A stretch of DNA of 64,000 bases from Cristatella mucedo (taxonomy: Eukaryota > Bryozoa > Phylactolaemata > Cristatellidae), in NCBI GenBank assembly GCA_009760855.2, contig WPIO01000100.1:282501-346500 (forward strand). Reading direction: 5' to 3'. The notes beneath the pieces are model-generated. The model was not told the origin of the DNA, did not search any database, and saw only the letters and a list, made by a program, of their open reading frames with translations. The position numbers and the translations under genes were made by a program. Positions 1 through 13,525 of this stretch are shown here, piece after piece. Positions within the stretch are counted from its first letter, which is position 1; each line of letters starts with the position of its first letter.

Positions 1-1702
1 GTTCGCCTAGTCGAGATGATAGCAAACGGCGGTATTCGTAGGTCGTGCGTCAAGCGGACCGCGCATTCTCTGTCAGTTATTGAGCTCGCTCGTCGGGCGG
101 ATGCGCGGTTTTGCTTTGTTTTAAGTACGCCATTGATCAATTTGAACGCAGCAACGCTATCTGCGAGGCATTAGAAAGACGCAAATAAAGATCAACCGTT
201 TTTACAGCCTCGTCAATGCTAATGCACGAGGCAGAATATTCTTTGCGGCCGGATCGCCCCGCTTTATGCGGTCAATGACGGTTGCCTGCTGCGAGACTCC
301 AACCCACGACCCGGATGAGGCAGTGCGAGCACCTTATCGATGTGCGATGAGCGGCAGCAATAGCAGGCTCGCAGCGCACTATTTTTGAGAAAAAGACAAA
401 GGCTGCCTTGAGAAGGGGTGTCTAGAAAAGATGTAGTTCTCCCAGAGCGCCGCGCGAATGGATTCTTGTAACTATTTTTATTTGTTCTGTCAAAAGAGAA
501 ACGGCTAGCAGTGTGAAGAAGACGTTTTGTTTCTGCCCCTTTGTTAAAGGTGGCCATTGCGTGGAATAAGCGCCTGCATATAGGCGTATGCGGTTAAATA
601 ATCTGGGCTTGGAATTGTATGCAGTTCTTTAGAATTAACCCCCAATTTTCTGGAAAAACCTCATGCGGAAACTTCAAGGATTATTCCGCATCTCTTCATC
701 CGCTCCCTCAGCGAGCGGCGCATCCTGCTGGTCTTCGAGCTATCCCAGCATTTATAGCTCACCTCCTCCCTCCCCCCCCTGCAACTTAACCTGCCACCAC
801 TTAATTCCTTCCGGACTCGCTCACTGCGCCCTACTGCGGAGAACGTCGAATTATGCCGTCGCTATCGCTGCTGCCACATTCGCCGTACGATCTCGCAAAC
901 TAGCCTATGCCCGTGAAAAGCGCAGACGCTGCGGCGCACTGCTTCAGAAGGCTGGCGCGCCTCCTGACGCTCCTTCTCCACTTTCTCCTGCTTTGTATTC
1001 GCGGCGAAAATGACGACGCTTCCGCTTGGCTTTTTTGACAGTGCGTTGCTGAGAAGCCTCCTCTGCTGCTAGTTCTTCGCCGTGCTACCTGGAATATAGC
1101 TTACTCCTATATTACACATGTTGTGCACTTTCTTTTCTGAATCCGCTGCTGCCAAAGTCTCGCGCTCTCTCATTTTTGGTAATCTATCTCTTTGAAATGG
1201 AATTTAAGGTTCATCTATTTTCACCTTTTGACCTGGCGCTTTGCCGTGCACGTTTATCTTCGCGCTCGTCATCGCTGGCTAGTGAATCAGCAGCGACTTT
1301 CGTTTACAAAACTAGGTACATTCAACACCACAAAGATCGACTATATTCGACGAGTTAAACTCCAGCGCCTTGACTAAGGACTTTTTCATTGGATTGGCGT
1401 GGCTTTCTTGGTTTGCACTGGCAGATCCTGCAACGCTCTTTGTCTGCTGATCTGCCCGCCTATTTCGGCCCTAACTAAGAAATTCTAGCATTGCAACGCG
1501 AGCACAGAATGTCGTCGCACGTGGCGAGAGTTGTCTGTCGCTTCGCGCCTACGCACGCTATTTTGACAGCGGACACACTTCGGACCCACAAGCACGTCGT
1601 CGAGGCATCGGTAAATATGGTGCAAGCGGAAGCAGGCAGCCGCGGCATTCTTGCGAGCAGCGAGCCGAGGCGCGGACATCCACCGTTCTCCATTTTCCCG
1701 GC
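1..1702. other. Unassigned DNA, no gene seen
   Basis: I recognise no conserved peptide, splice-bounded exon or well-preserved repeat. 660-1020 is GC- and pyrimidine-rich and open in one frame, but the product is low complexity. At 240-345 (minus strand) short pieces resemble a degenerate tRNA-like SINE head; the similarity is too weak to call. Confidence 0.5.
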
Positions 1703-2487
1703 AGAGAGAGAGAGAAAAAGAGAGACAGAGACAGAGACAGAGACAGAGAGACAGAGACAGAGACAGAGACAGAGACAGAGACAGAGACAGAGACAGAGAC
1801 AGAGACAGAGACAGAGAGACAGAGACAGAGACAGAGACAGAGAAAGAGACAGAGACAGAGAGACAGAGACAGAGAGACAGAGACAGAGACAGAGACAGAG
1901 ACAGAGACAGAGACAGAGACAGAGAGACAGAGACAGAGACAGAGACAGAGACAGAGAGACAGAGACAGAGAGACAGAGAGACAGAGACAGAGACAGAGAG
2001 ACAGAGACAGAGACAGAGAGACAGAGACAGAGACAGAGACAAAGACAGAGAGACAGAGACAGAGAGACAGAGACAGAGACAGAGAGACAGAGACAGAGAC
2101 AGAGAGACAGAGAGACAGAGACAGAGACAGAGAAAGAGACAGAGACAGAGAGACAGAGACAGAGACAGAGACAGAGACAGAGACAGAGACAGAGACAGAG
2201 ACAGAGACAGAGACAGAGACAGAGACAGAGAGACAGAGACAGAGACAGAGAGACAGAGACAGAGAGACAGAGACAGAGACAGAGACAGAGACAGAGAGAC
2301 AGAGACAGAGAGACAGAGACAGAGACAGAGACAGAGACAGAGAGACAGAGAGACAGAGACAGAGACAGAGACAGAAACAGAGAGACAGAGACAGAGACAG
2401 AGACAGAGAGACAGAGACAGAGACAGAGACAAAGACAGAGAGACAGAGACAGAAACAGAGAGACAGAGACAGAGAGACAGAGAGAGC
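1703..2487. repeat. GACAGA hexamer-type tandem array, about 785 bp
   Basis: The stretch consists of AGAGAC/ACAGAG hexamers interrupted by extra AG dinucleotides, with rare variants (GAAAGAG, ACAAAGAC, ACAGAAAC). All six frames stay open through it, giving Arg/Asp/Gln/Thr/Glu or Ser/Leu/Cys/Val strings. Those are translation artefacts, not proteins. Variant units recur at unequal distances, so no single higher-order period is visible. Confidence 0.95.
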
Positions 2488-4070
2488 TCGGATCGCTCGG
2501 AGCGTCTCGCCACGCGCCGGAAATAACAAGCGTTGCCGTGCGTGCAGCCACGGACTAGCAGAGCTTGGCGAGCGAGAGCGAGACGGACCGAGAAGAGCGC
2601 AGCTGCAGGCCCGCACACGTAGGACAATGACTGCCCGTCTGGCGGAAGGACGCCTGGCCGTAGAACTTGGAAATATTAGAAATATTTCCAAGGAAGAAAA
2701 GTAGTGAATTCGCTGAGCTCTCTGCTCTTCCGTCCGCCCGCCCGCCCGCCCGCCCGTCCGACCCTTGGGCTTAGTGCATGCATCGCACGGCTCACGCGAG
2801 CGAGCCGAACAGTGGCTGCATTCGGCGCGCGAGAGCGCCAGAGCGTCGGAAGGAAGTCTAGGAGGGGACAAAGTAGCCGGCTGCCGGTCTGAATAAAGAG
2901 GACGGGCTCGGCTGTCCGAGCCAAAACGACAGCCGGTCGAGCCCACTTCGCCAGAAATGACACGGCAGCTCCACGTGTTGGCCCGACGGCCCGGTCCAAT
3001 CCAGGTGGCTGCCGGGGCATCCGGTCGGAGGAGCCGATCGGACTGAGAAAGCTCCGGGCTGAGGTGCTCGCTCTACGCGGCCAGGTCACGTGGGTTCGTC
3101 AAATCCTGCACTCTGCCTCCGTCCGAAAACAGCAGGTTGGTGGTGGGTGGCTGGCTGGGTGTGTGGGGGGGGGGGGGGGGCGGGCAAGCGCGTTGCAGGC
3201 GCAGGCGCCACACGCGGCTTCTCAGCACTAGCGTTCTTTGGCGGAGCAGCAGCGCGAGCCGATCGCCTGCAGCAGTGCCGGTGTCGCCGGCCGCCGCCGC
3301 GTGACAAATCGTGCCAGCGGCGAAGCCCGACACCTTGCCGGACCTGCTCGTGCGGCTAGCGACCTGCGCGCGCGCAGGGCCGGCATCGCCTCGCGCCTGT
3401 TTGCCGACCGCAGCGGAACGCGGCAGCGGAACGCGGCAGCGGCGGCAGCAATGAAGAGCCACTCTAGCTTTATTAGCACAGCGAGTCCATTTCCAAAGGA
3501 TCGAGAAGTGTCGCGGACAGCCGCCGAGGATTGCGGGTGTCCATCGCTAGCCTTGACGTACGACGACGCTCGTTCGACGCTCAGAGCGAAACTCAATCGC
3601 CCGGCTCGAATCACAGAGCGCAAGCGGAAGACTAGTGAGCTCCTTCCTCGCACTTTTCATGCCGCCTATCCGTAGATTGCTATTCTTAATGATCGTAATT
3701 TCGGAACGCGAATAATATTCCGACAATCGTAAGCCGTCTGATGTAGATAGCGGACGCTTCAGATACACATTTGAGATGCTTCAATTTCGATTCAAGAAGT
3801 CGTTTCGTGCTCTGGCCTGTTACAATCTATACAGGATCTAGGCCTATCGGGGCAGCTGCGTCCTTCACTTTCCATGCTTCCCACGTATGCGAGTGTCGAT
3901 TTTGTCCGCACGCAGTCTTCTCTTTGAGGTTGGACACGCAACGGTAGCGTAACTGAGCAGTGAAGTTGCAAGTTAAGCACAGATCCTCCTGAGCGGCTTG
4001 CCCATTAGCAATAGGAGTAATAGTAGTGTTAATAAAAATCATAATAATAATAGTAATACATTTGTATAGC
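2488..4070. other. GC-rich unassigned DNA
   Basis: The segment is CpG-rich and contains a (CCCG)n run at about 2733-2759 and a G tract at 3165-3180. Several frames are open only because of base composition, and none gives a recognisable domain. It could be a CpG island or promoter of a gene whose exons are not seen here. Confidence 0.4.
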
Positions 4071-4582
4071 ATCGACTTTAAAGTTTTGTCGCTCATATTT
4101 TGGTCCCTTCATTCTTTGTTTACTGCCCCACCAGGCCGAGCATCGTACCACCCGCTTTTTGGAATCTAACTGTTTACCTATACCTCATACAAACCTAAAA
4201 TACTTAGAAGACCGTGCCTTTAGTGCGTATGCTTCCAAAGCCTGGAACTCACTCCCGACTTCTGTCACGACATCCCCTGACTTGACCATATTTAAAATGA
4301 AGCTAAAACGCACCTATTTATGACAGCATTTAGTGAGTCCCCGCGATTCGTCCTTTATGTGCTTATACGTGCTGACACTGCGCATGCTGCCACTAACCAC
4401 ACTTGTATGCTGATCCTGTGCGTGTCACCCCTAACCATGTCATTCATGTTGTTTATCAAGCATGATACCACTCATCTTTTTGATCGTGTTTCCTTGGCAG
4501 CAAATGTAAAGCGCCTAGAAAGAGATTGAGTTCTCTGAGGGCGCTTCATCAAGTGTATTTTTATTATTATTATTATTATTAT
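4071..4582 (+). mobile_element. LINE-A 3' fragment
   Basis: A 5'-truncated LINE-A copy. It begins in the C-terminal part of the RT ORF (frame-broken peptides of the type [15 protein letters not shown]), passes the Ser-Leu C-terminus and runs through the 3' UTR. It ends in the terminal stem-loop (AGCGCC at 4510-4515 pairing with GGCGCT at 4540-4545) and a (TTA)n tail. The next bases begin an inverted LINE-A tail. Confidence 0.85.
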
Positions 4583-4640
4583 AGAGCCCTCCAAGAACTG
4601 AATCTCTTTCTAGGCACTTCGCAGGTGCTGCAAAGAATGC
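4583..4640 (-). mobile_element. LINE-A terminal tail, inverted
   Basis: Reverse complement of the last ~55 bp of LINE-A: stem-loop plus the CTTTGCAGCA-type sequence. It abuts the ATT tail of the plus-strand copy, giving a tail-to-tail junction. Confidence 0.75.
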
Positions 4641-4776
4641 ATGACCAACTGTGCGAACCAGTTTCTACACGGTGTCCATTTGTACGCCAGCCCGAATTTT
4701 CGCAACTGCACATTGCTTAAAGTTGGCAGACTCGACTACGTAGCTGATACGGCTGGAAGAGGACACTCGAGTTTCC

Positions 4777-4966
4777 TTAAATAAATAAATAAATAAATCT
4801 TAGCTGATTTAACAGCCTCTTTTTGCATAGCGACAGAAGAGCCTTTACGGCTATCACCACCGCTGGCAGTGGCGATAACGGATCGGCCACCGCAGGAATC
4901 AAATCCGTGACCTCGGCACCGAGGTCGTGAAAGCAACCGCCTTACCCAGTGTGCCATCGCGGCTCC
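4777..4966 (-). mobile_element. SINE-2 copy
   Basis: On the minus strand: a tRNA-like head starting GGAGCCGCGATGG with a GGTAAGG A-box region and a B-box-like sequence near GGATTTGATTCC, then the conserved body (GATAGCCGTAAAGGCTCTTC, GCTGTTAAATCAGCTA). It ends in a (TTTA)n tail at 4779-4798. Compare the copies at 20319, 30278 and 31089. Confidence 0.85.
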
Positions 4967-7900
4967 TTCAGATTCTTCTGCGGGAGATGCGCTAGCCTTG
5001 CTGCTTTGATGGCTTGGCTTTCAACTTGTAAGCAGCCTCATGTTTTCGCATGCGTAGCGTAGCGAGTAAGTTTGCTTTTCTTCATTCAATCGGAGGAAAG
5101 CATTTGCCGTCCTCCTCCAGGAGTGAGCCGGCGAGCAGTCTTCTGGCTCCAAAGGTACCCGCCGTCTGCAGCGTGGCCTCGCGCCTTTTTGCGCATGCTC
5201 TCTCGCCTAACGCAAGCTCGGTGAAGGTCTGCATAGGCACAAGTCTCAGCGGAAGTGCGCTCGGCTCGCACGCAGCGGGCGTGTCCCGAAAGAAGAGCTA
5301 CCGCGGCCAAGCAGAACGAGTAGAGCGCACGCACGCACGATCGTCGAGCCTCGAGAGCAGCTCGACCTCGACCTCGATCGGTGCCTTTTTTGCGTACCTC
5401 TTCTCAGCCTGCCTTCGCCGGTAGGAGATCGAAGCGCGGCGGGGCGGCGAGCGAACCGAGGCGAGCCGAGCGCACCGGCGAGCGGCCTTGAACTCGTTAG
5501 CCGCCGCCGCCGCCGCTCGAGCTTCCGAGCAATCGAGCTTCCCCAATTAGCTCTCGGCGCGGCGTGCTGACTGACGATCGGCCGCAAGCGACGCGGCTGG
5601 CCGTGGCCGGCCGCGTCGCTTGCGGCAGACACTTCCGGCGAGCTACGGCGGCGGCCGGTGGCTTCCAGAGGGCGTGCACCGCCGCGCCGCGGCGGCAGCT
5701 TCGCTCTCTGCGTCATCGAAGCGATGGCCGCGGACCGTGCGCTGCAAGCAAGTCCGCATGGCTCGAGCTCGAGCCGTGCGGCGGCGGCGGCGGCGGCTGC
5801 GGCGGCCTCGACTGGTCTGAATTCGCGGTTCACCGAGCTGCTCTGAGCTTCGCTTCGACCTCACCTAGTCGCCGCCGTCTGACCGCCAGCTTCGTCGGAA
5901 TGCGTTCGAGGCAAATTGCAAAGCTGGGATGGGAGCGAATAGTTCAAACAGTGGCGAGCATTGCGCGGCGATCTCCGCCGACGGTATTGCGTCCTTGTGA
6001 CGCAGAGCGCGCTACGGCTGCCCGGCAGCGCTCATTTCTGCCACTTGCGCACGCTAAAGGCGTCCTGTCGCTGGTTGTTGCGAGCATGCTCTTCACGAGG
6101 CGGACATTCTCTGTGCTGTTGGGCTTGGGCATCCGGAAGCCTGGAGCCGACCGAGTGCCAGTTACACTGACTGTGCTGCATCTGCAGCAGCTCTGCTCTG
6201 CCCTCTGTGTTCCCTTCCGCAAGATTTGAATCGCGTTTTTTGTTCATTCATCGAGCGCGCACACCGCAGCCTCGATCGTACGCTTGAATGTGCCAGAGGA
6301 GGAAGCCAGCAACTCACTAGGCATCCGTAACCTAGTAGTAACTTCTGTATCTAGGTTAGAATTTCGAGTCCTGAGGCAGTCGATTCTGTATTGCCAGCTG
6401 CAAGACCGACGAAGTCCATCGCGAGGCTGACGTAACGTGTGACACTTTGCTCGACCGAAGTACAGGAGAATTCGGGTCTTTATTGCAGATAAGCAAGAAA
6501 GATTTAGTACCGTCTGGTTCAGATTTGACCAATGGCCACATTTCAAACTGATTATATATTTTTGCTTGGAATGGCTTGGAACTAGCTGGGACCAACTAGA
6601 ACCAGCTGAACTATTCAAATGCAATTGGGCAGCTATTGAAAAGAGCTCAGGGGAAATACCATACTCCCCTGCACTAACAGGCCTAGTACTACGCACACGC
6701 AGACACGCACGAAAAAAAGGCTTTTTTCCATGAAGAGTGTTTTTTCTCTAGAATCGCTTCGAAAATTTGTAGTTTGCCGGCGCCTGACGAGACTCGCGAA
6801 ACACCAGAGCACTAACCGAAGGTTGCTGCAGCGCTAGTGCGCGTCGACTGCTCGACCGTCAAAGAATTCTCGCGAAGCGGAGGCAGACGAGGCTGCGATT
6901 CAGTCTTCTGTGCTTCAAGTGCAGTAAACGCACGCGCGTGCGTTTATTAACACTGCGGAGCATGGACACTGTTAAACGCTGGTTTCCACTGAGGTGGCAG
7001 TACCTACCGAGTAAATCTGGACGTCCGTCGCTGGACCGACGGTCCAAACAATTTTGCAAGCGTCCGATGATGGAGCCGCACAAGCTGAAGAGAAAATGTT
7101 TTGCTGCACATCATTTAAATTGCCAGATCAGCCAAGCGGGCTTCATTCTAGGGAACCAGTTGCCATAGGATACAAGCGCTAGGCGATGCCGCCGCCATAC
7201 CGCCGCCAATCGGCACCAGCTTGCCAGTAGTGAGCCGGCTTGCAAAGGGTCGATCTTCAGCTGGGCCGTCTTATCAGAGGCTCGTCCGCTTCCCTATTGA
7301 TGGGACCGTCACGTCGACGACGGCTGCTCCAGAGCCGTTGTCGATTACATGGTTAACTTTGCAGGAATGGCAGCCTCTCGCGGCCAAAGGCAGGAACGGA
7401 AACCAACAAACAGCTGCAGAATTCCCCCGTATCGGTTTCTGCATCGGTGGCGGCGGTGGCCGAGAGCACGCCGAGAAGCTCATTGTGACGCGTAAAGGCG
7501 AGAATGGCCAAGGTGGGCTGATTCAACAGCCCCATTTACCGAATATAGGGCGGCGGGCGGCAGAAGTGGCGTAGCTGCCACAGCTACGGCTAGCGGCGCG
7601 AAACGAGCGTAGCGTACGGCCGAACGGAGTCGAACGCACGACCCGGGCCGTCAAGAGCGCCAGCGCCTGGACTGGACGCCTGGTCGCCCAGGTCGCTGGG
7701 CACGCCGCCATTTAGGTCCATCACTGCGCTGCTGCTGCTGCTGCTCAGTTTTCCTGCTTGCTAGCCTGGCCTCGCCGATGGCGACGCAGCGACATTCCGC
7801 GGCAGCAAACGCTCTCACAAAGCTAACCAATCGGCGTCTGGGCCAGTGATTTCATCCGACTCAAGACGGTCGACCTGGCTGGCAGGAAAAATGCCTACCC

Positions 7901-8213
7901 AGAAGAAATACCCCGAGTATGAATCGCCTTCATTCTTAACGTCTGCAGAGCAGCTGATGCACCGGAACACTGGGCGGCCATTTTTGGGCACATTTTTGCG
8001 CAGTAAACAAGTGACAGCACCCGCATTTTGATAGTTTCGCCTATACTGTGATAGGGCAAAGTTGACGCGGCGGTTGTTTGGCATGCTTGATTTTCAATGG
8101 CTTCTTTAAGCATATAAACTAGCCGAGCTTGGTTTTATGCAGTAAATGCATAATGCAATAAGTGAATAAATAAAACAATAATGTGGGGAGAGGAAGCGCG
8201 AGTTTCTCCTCTT
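4967..8213. other. Unassigned, largely CpG-rich DNA
   Basis: 5050-6230 and 7200-7750 are CpG-rich with many open but low-complexity frames (Ala/Arg/Ser-rich on both strands). No conserved domain is visible. A (GCT)n run lies at about 7728-7746. A tRNA-like inverted segment at about 7617-7700 may be a decayed SINE-2 variant. These may be promoter islands of unseen genes. Confidence 0.4.
5581..5626. repeat. Perfect 17-bp inverted repeat, 12-nt spacer
   Basis: Arms 5581-5597 and 5610-5626 are exact reverse complements (GCCGCAAGCGACGCGGC in the left arm), separated by a 12-nt GC-rich loop. It lies in the CpG-rich block and would form a very stable cruciform or RNA hairpin. Confidence 0.95.
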
Positions 8214-8214
8214 G

Positions 8215-8297
8215 TTGCAGCAAATGTAAAGCGCCTAGAAAGAGATTGAGTTCTCTGAGGGCGCTTTATCAAGTGTATTTTTATTATTATTATTTAC
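8215..8297 (+). mobile_element. LINE-A tail, about 80 bp solo copy
   Basis: Contains only the last ~75 bp of LINE-A (GCAGCAAATGTAAAGCGCC onward) with an intact stem-loop and a (TTA)n tail. 8221-8280 differs from 4501-4560 at a single position. This is either an extreme 5' truncation or a transduced tail. Confidence 0.85.
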
Positions 8298-8428
8298 ATG
8301 TAGCCCAGGCTAGAACAGCAACTGTGGAAAACTGTAGCGCAAAATCGTAGCGTGCATGCGACCCGAACTCGGCGCTTGCTCAGCGAGTGAAACGAAGACA
8401 TAATTTCGTCGCTGGTCTCTGTTAAGCC

Positions 8429-8570
8429 GAGCTGGTTTGGTCTAGCGGTTAAGGTGCTCGCCCCGACCAAGGTCTGACTGAGGTCGCGGGCTCGAGCCCC
8501 GAGGCATATGCGAAACGCCTAAATAGAGATTACGTTCTCTTGGGGCGCTATATAAATGACTTATATTTAC
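8429..8570 (+). mobile_element. SINE-1, near full length
   Basis: A tRNA-derived SINE. The A box TGGTCTAGCGG is at 8438-8448 and the B box GGCTCGAGCCC is at 8489-8499. The 3' part (ACGCCTAAATAGAGATTACG..., then GGGGCGCTATATAAATG) is homologous to the LINE-A terminal stem-loop. It would be transcribed by RNA polymerase III and moved in trans by the LINE. No adjacent acceptor-stem fold supports a functional tRNA. Confidence 0.88.
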
Positions 8571-9032
8571 ATTAAGGTGGAGGGAGAGCGTACGAATGGG
8601 TGTGGGGCGGACCGTGTCGCTGCTGCCCTGCTGTACGGAGCAGACGCTTCCCCTGTCCGCCCCCCTTACACTGCACCGCTAGCTGCAATGCTGACAATAA
8701 ACACGAAGGCGATTCGTGCATAGGGTAATTCTTTCGGATGTGTGTGTTTCCACCGCCTTGCCAGTGGCGCCTAGGGCAGGCAGGCTAAGCTCCCCGAGGA
8801 GAGGACCTGTGCTGCTGGCCGGGTGTGCTGGTCAGCTTGCTTGTCAACCGCCAACCGCCGACGCCGCAGCCGCACACCCGTCCAGCTGTCTTCGCCTAAG
8901 CTCGCCCGGGCAAGCGTCCTATCGTACATTTCAGCGTCCTGAGGATCCGGCAGCCATGCAGCAGCGCCGAGCCATGAGCCTCGTAGCCAGCACCACCTGA
9001 GCTCAGCCGCATGAAGCTGCATGAATAGCCAG
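8571..9032. other. Unassigned spacer
   Basis: No repeat or coding signature is recognised between the two SINE-1 copies. Confidence 0.4.
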
Positions 9033-9175
9033 CCAGCTGGCATGGCCCAGCGACCATGCTGCTCGTCCCGGGGACCAAGGTCTGGCCGAGGTCGTGGGCT
9101 CGAACCCTGTGGCACATGTGAAGCGCCTGAACGGAGATTGAGTTCTCTTAGGGCGCTATACAAAAGAATTATAGA
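9033..9175 (+). mobile_element. SINE-1 copy with diverged head
   Basis: The B-box region is GGGCTCGAACCC at about 9098-9109. It is followed by GAAGCGCCTGAACGGAGATT and GGGCGCTATACAAAAG, the shared stem-loop tail. The A-box half (GCTGGCATGGCCCAGCG) is more diverged than at 8429. Confidence 0.8.
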
Positions 9176-9489
9176 CATTTTACTTTATTCTTTTTTTATC
9201 TTGTTGAGTCTTACGCTGCCGTACGTGCCTGTCAGAGCTTATCGGTCCCCGGCGTCGACCCGACGTCGGTCGCGTCGATTTTCGCTGGTGTCATGGAGCC
9301 GCATGACATGACACATTCTGAAGGGCACATGGCTGCGATGCGTTTAGACGCAAAAATTAACCACGTGACTGGTCGTAGATTTCTACCGCGGCAGACCGAA
9401 TTACTACGAGTGTCCGAGGTGCTGCCCTTGGCTAGTGCTGCTGCTGCGAGGGAGCTGAAACAATAGATAGCGGATTCAAAATAATAAAA

Positions 9490-9674
9490 AATATAGCGGA
9501 TAAAAAATACTAGCGGATTTGGCAGCCTCTTTTTGTATAGCGACAGAATAGCCTCTAGGGCTATCGCCACCGCTTGCAGCGGCAATAAAGCCCGATCGCC
9601 CAGCGCAGCATTCGAACCCATGACCTTGGTCCCGAGGTCGTGAAAAGCCTCACCTGGTGCGCCATCACGGCTCA
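9490..9674 (-). mobile_element. SINE-2 copy
   Basis: On the minus strand it reads GAGCCGTGATGGCGCACC..., then a GGGTTCGAATGC-type B box, then GCTATTCTGTCGCTATAC and AGGCTGCCAAATCCGC. The A-rich tail has decayed (AATAAAAAATATAGCGG duplicated). Confidence 0.82.
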
Positions 9675-10425
9675 CTTCGAGCAGGCTCTAGCGCAGCTTA
9701 CACTGTCAGCCTTGTGGCTTGCAGTCTACTTGGCTGGCTTCAAACATTGTGGTTCCTGGCAACAATGAGTCACTTGGCAGTTCCACAGGTGGCGTCGAGG
9801 AAAACGCTTTGAGCCTCGTCGCTATTGGACGAGGCTCGAGTTTCATTCGAAATTGAACGGAGGAACGCGGTGTGGGTCGTTGCAGGTTAAATGCCACTGG
9901 TAGTCGGTCAGCACTTCAGTGGTCGGGTCACTGGCGATGCCCACAACCCATGCCCAGGTCCCGACCGCTAAACGCCGCGGACATGACACGAGCAAGATAA
10001 GTCGATGAAAGCTTAGTGGCAGTGGGCTGCCGCAGTAAGCACGGCGAATTGAGCTCAATTCTTTCTCAATTTGGCTTCTTCGCTGTGCCTCGTGGACCTC
10101 CTGCAGTAGGGATTAGATAGGGCCCGAGTCGGTCAATGCTGCTGCAGCCTATACCTCGAGCTTAATCGAGTGAACCAGAGAGGCCGCTGAGGAATGCCAA
10201 TTGCCTGGCTGTTCTTCTCCGAAGAAATGAACGATCCGTTAGTTTTAAAAGGCAGCTTGACGATTGTATTTCATAGGAAAGTGGCGCCAGAAATAGCACC
10301 AGAATGGCATTCAATCCAGTAGAGCAGATCGTGCCCTCCGTGCATTTAAGCACATGCGTAATGCATCCGTGCAGTTCGCCACACGATTTGTTCCGATCGT
10401 GTAGAAAGTAAGATCAAAAGAATGC
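9675..10425. other. Unassigned spacer
   Basis: No coding or repeat signature recognised. Confidence 0.4.
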
Positions 10426-10525
10426 ATCGGCACAGAGAGAACTTAATCGCTGTCCAGGCGCTTTACATGGGACTCGAACCCTGGTTGGTACAGACGAGCA
10501 GCCTACCCCCCTGGGCGAAACAAGG
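10426..10525 (-). mobile_element. SINE-1 variant (different tRNA head)
   Basis: On the minus strand: a head with CCCAGGGGGGTAGGCTG, a good B box GGGTTCGAGTCCC, then TGTAAAGCGCCTGGACAGCG and AGTTCTCTC. The tail is therefore of the SINE-1/LINE-A type, but the head resembles 17205 rather than 8429. Confidence 0.7.
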
Positions 10526-13028
<2,503 letters not shown>

Positions 13029-13119
13029 AATAATAATAAGAATAACAATAGCACACTTGATAAAGCGCCCTCGGAGAACTCAATTCTCTTTTTCTAGGCG
13101 CTTTACATTTGCCGCAAAA
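13029..13119 (-). mobile_element. LINE-A tail fragment
   Basis: Inverted (ATT)n tail, then ACACTTGATAAAGCGCCCTC and CTAGGCGCTTTACATTTG: the terminal stem-loop of LINE-A with both arms conserved. Confidence 0.82.
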
Positions 13120-13368
13120 CCAATCCTTGCCGTCCCTTGCTGCACGCTGTCATCTTTTGGCAATTGAACATTCTGTTCGCATTGTCTGGAGCTTGCTCTG
13201 GAGCTCTTCTGTGCTTTTTCGTGCTTTCAAAAACGTTACCTTGCATACCATTTACTCTTGGCAAGTACTAAGATAGCACGCTGCTTGGCAGCGGTCGTGA
13301 TGAACGCTGCCTAACGAGGGATCTATTTTTAAGGTGAGCTGTGACCGTGCATATTTCCCAAGCATCAT

Positions 13369-13525
13369 CATGGTTTAGCCCAGTGGTTAAGGTGTTCAAA
13401 TTTAACGACCGAGTCAAGTTGATTGTATTTGATGACCGGGGTCGTGGGCTTGAGCCCCGTGGCTTTTGTGAATCACTTGAATAGGGGTTAAGTTTTCATA
13501 CAGCACTACATAAAATGAATTACAT
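13369..13525 (+). mobile_element. SINE-1 copy with internal expansion
   Basis: A box TGGTTTAGCCCAGTGG and B box GGGCTTGAGCCCC are present. About 30 extra bases lie between the boxes. The tail (GAATCACTTGAATAGGGG, ACTACATAAAATG) has lost outer-stem pairing, so this copy is old. Confidence 0.72.

Noticed and set aside
1475-2946. Long Ser/Leu/Cys/Val or Arg/Asp/Gln/Glu open frames on both strands
   Set aside because: They are translations of the GACAGA array, which contains no stop in any frame; no unique flanking domain or start context.
5050-6230. Protein-coding gene from several long overlapping frames in GC-rich DNA
   Set aside because: Frames are open on both strands because of GC composition, are Ala/Arg/Ser-rich and show no domain.
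8429-8500. tRNA gene at the SINE-1 head
   Set aside because: A and B boxes are present, but there is no matching acceptor stem or anticodon arm, and the same unit recurs at many places fused to the LINE-like tail.
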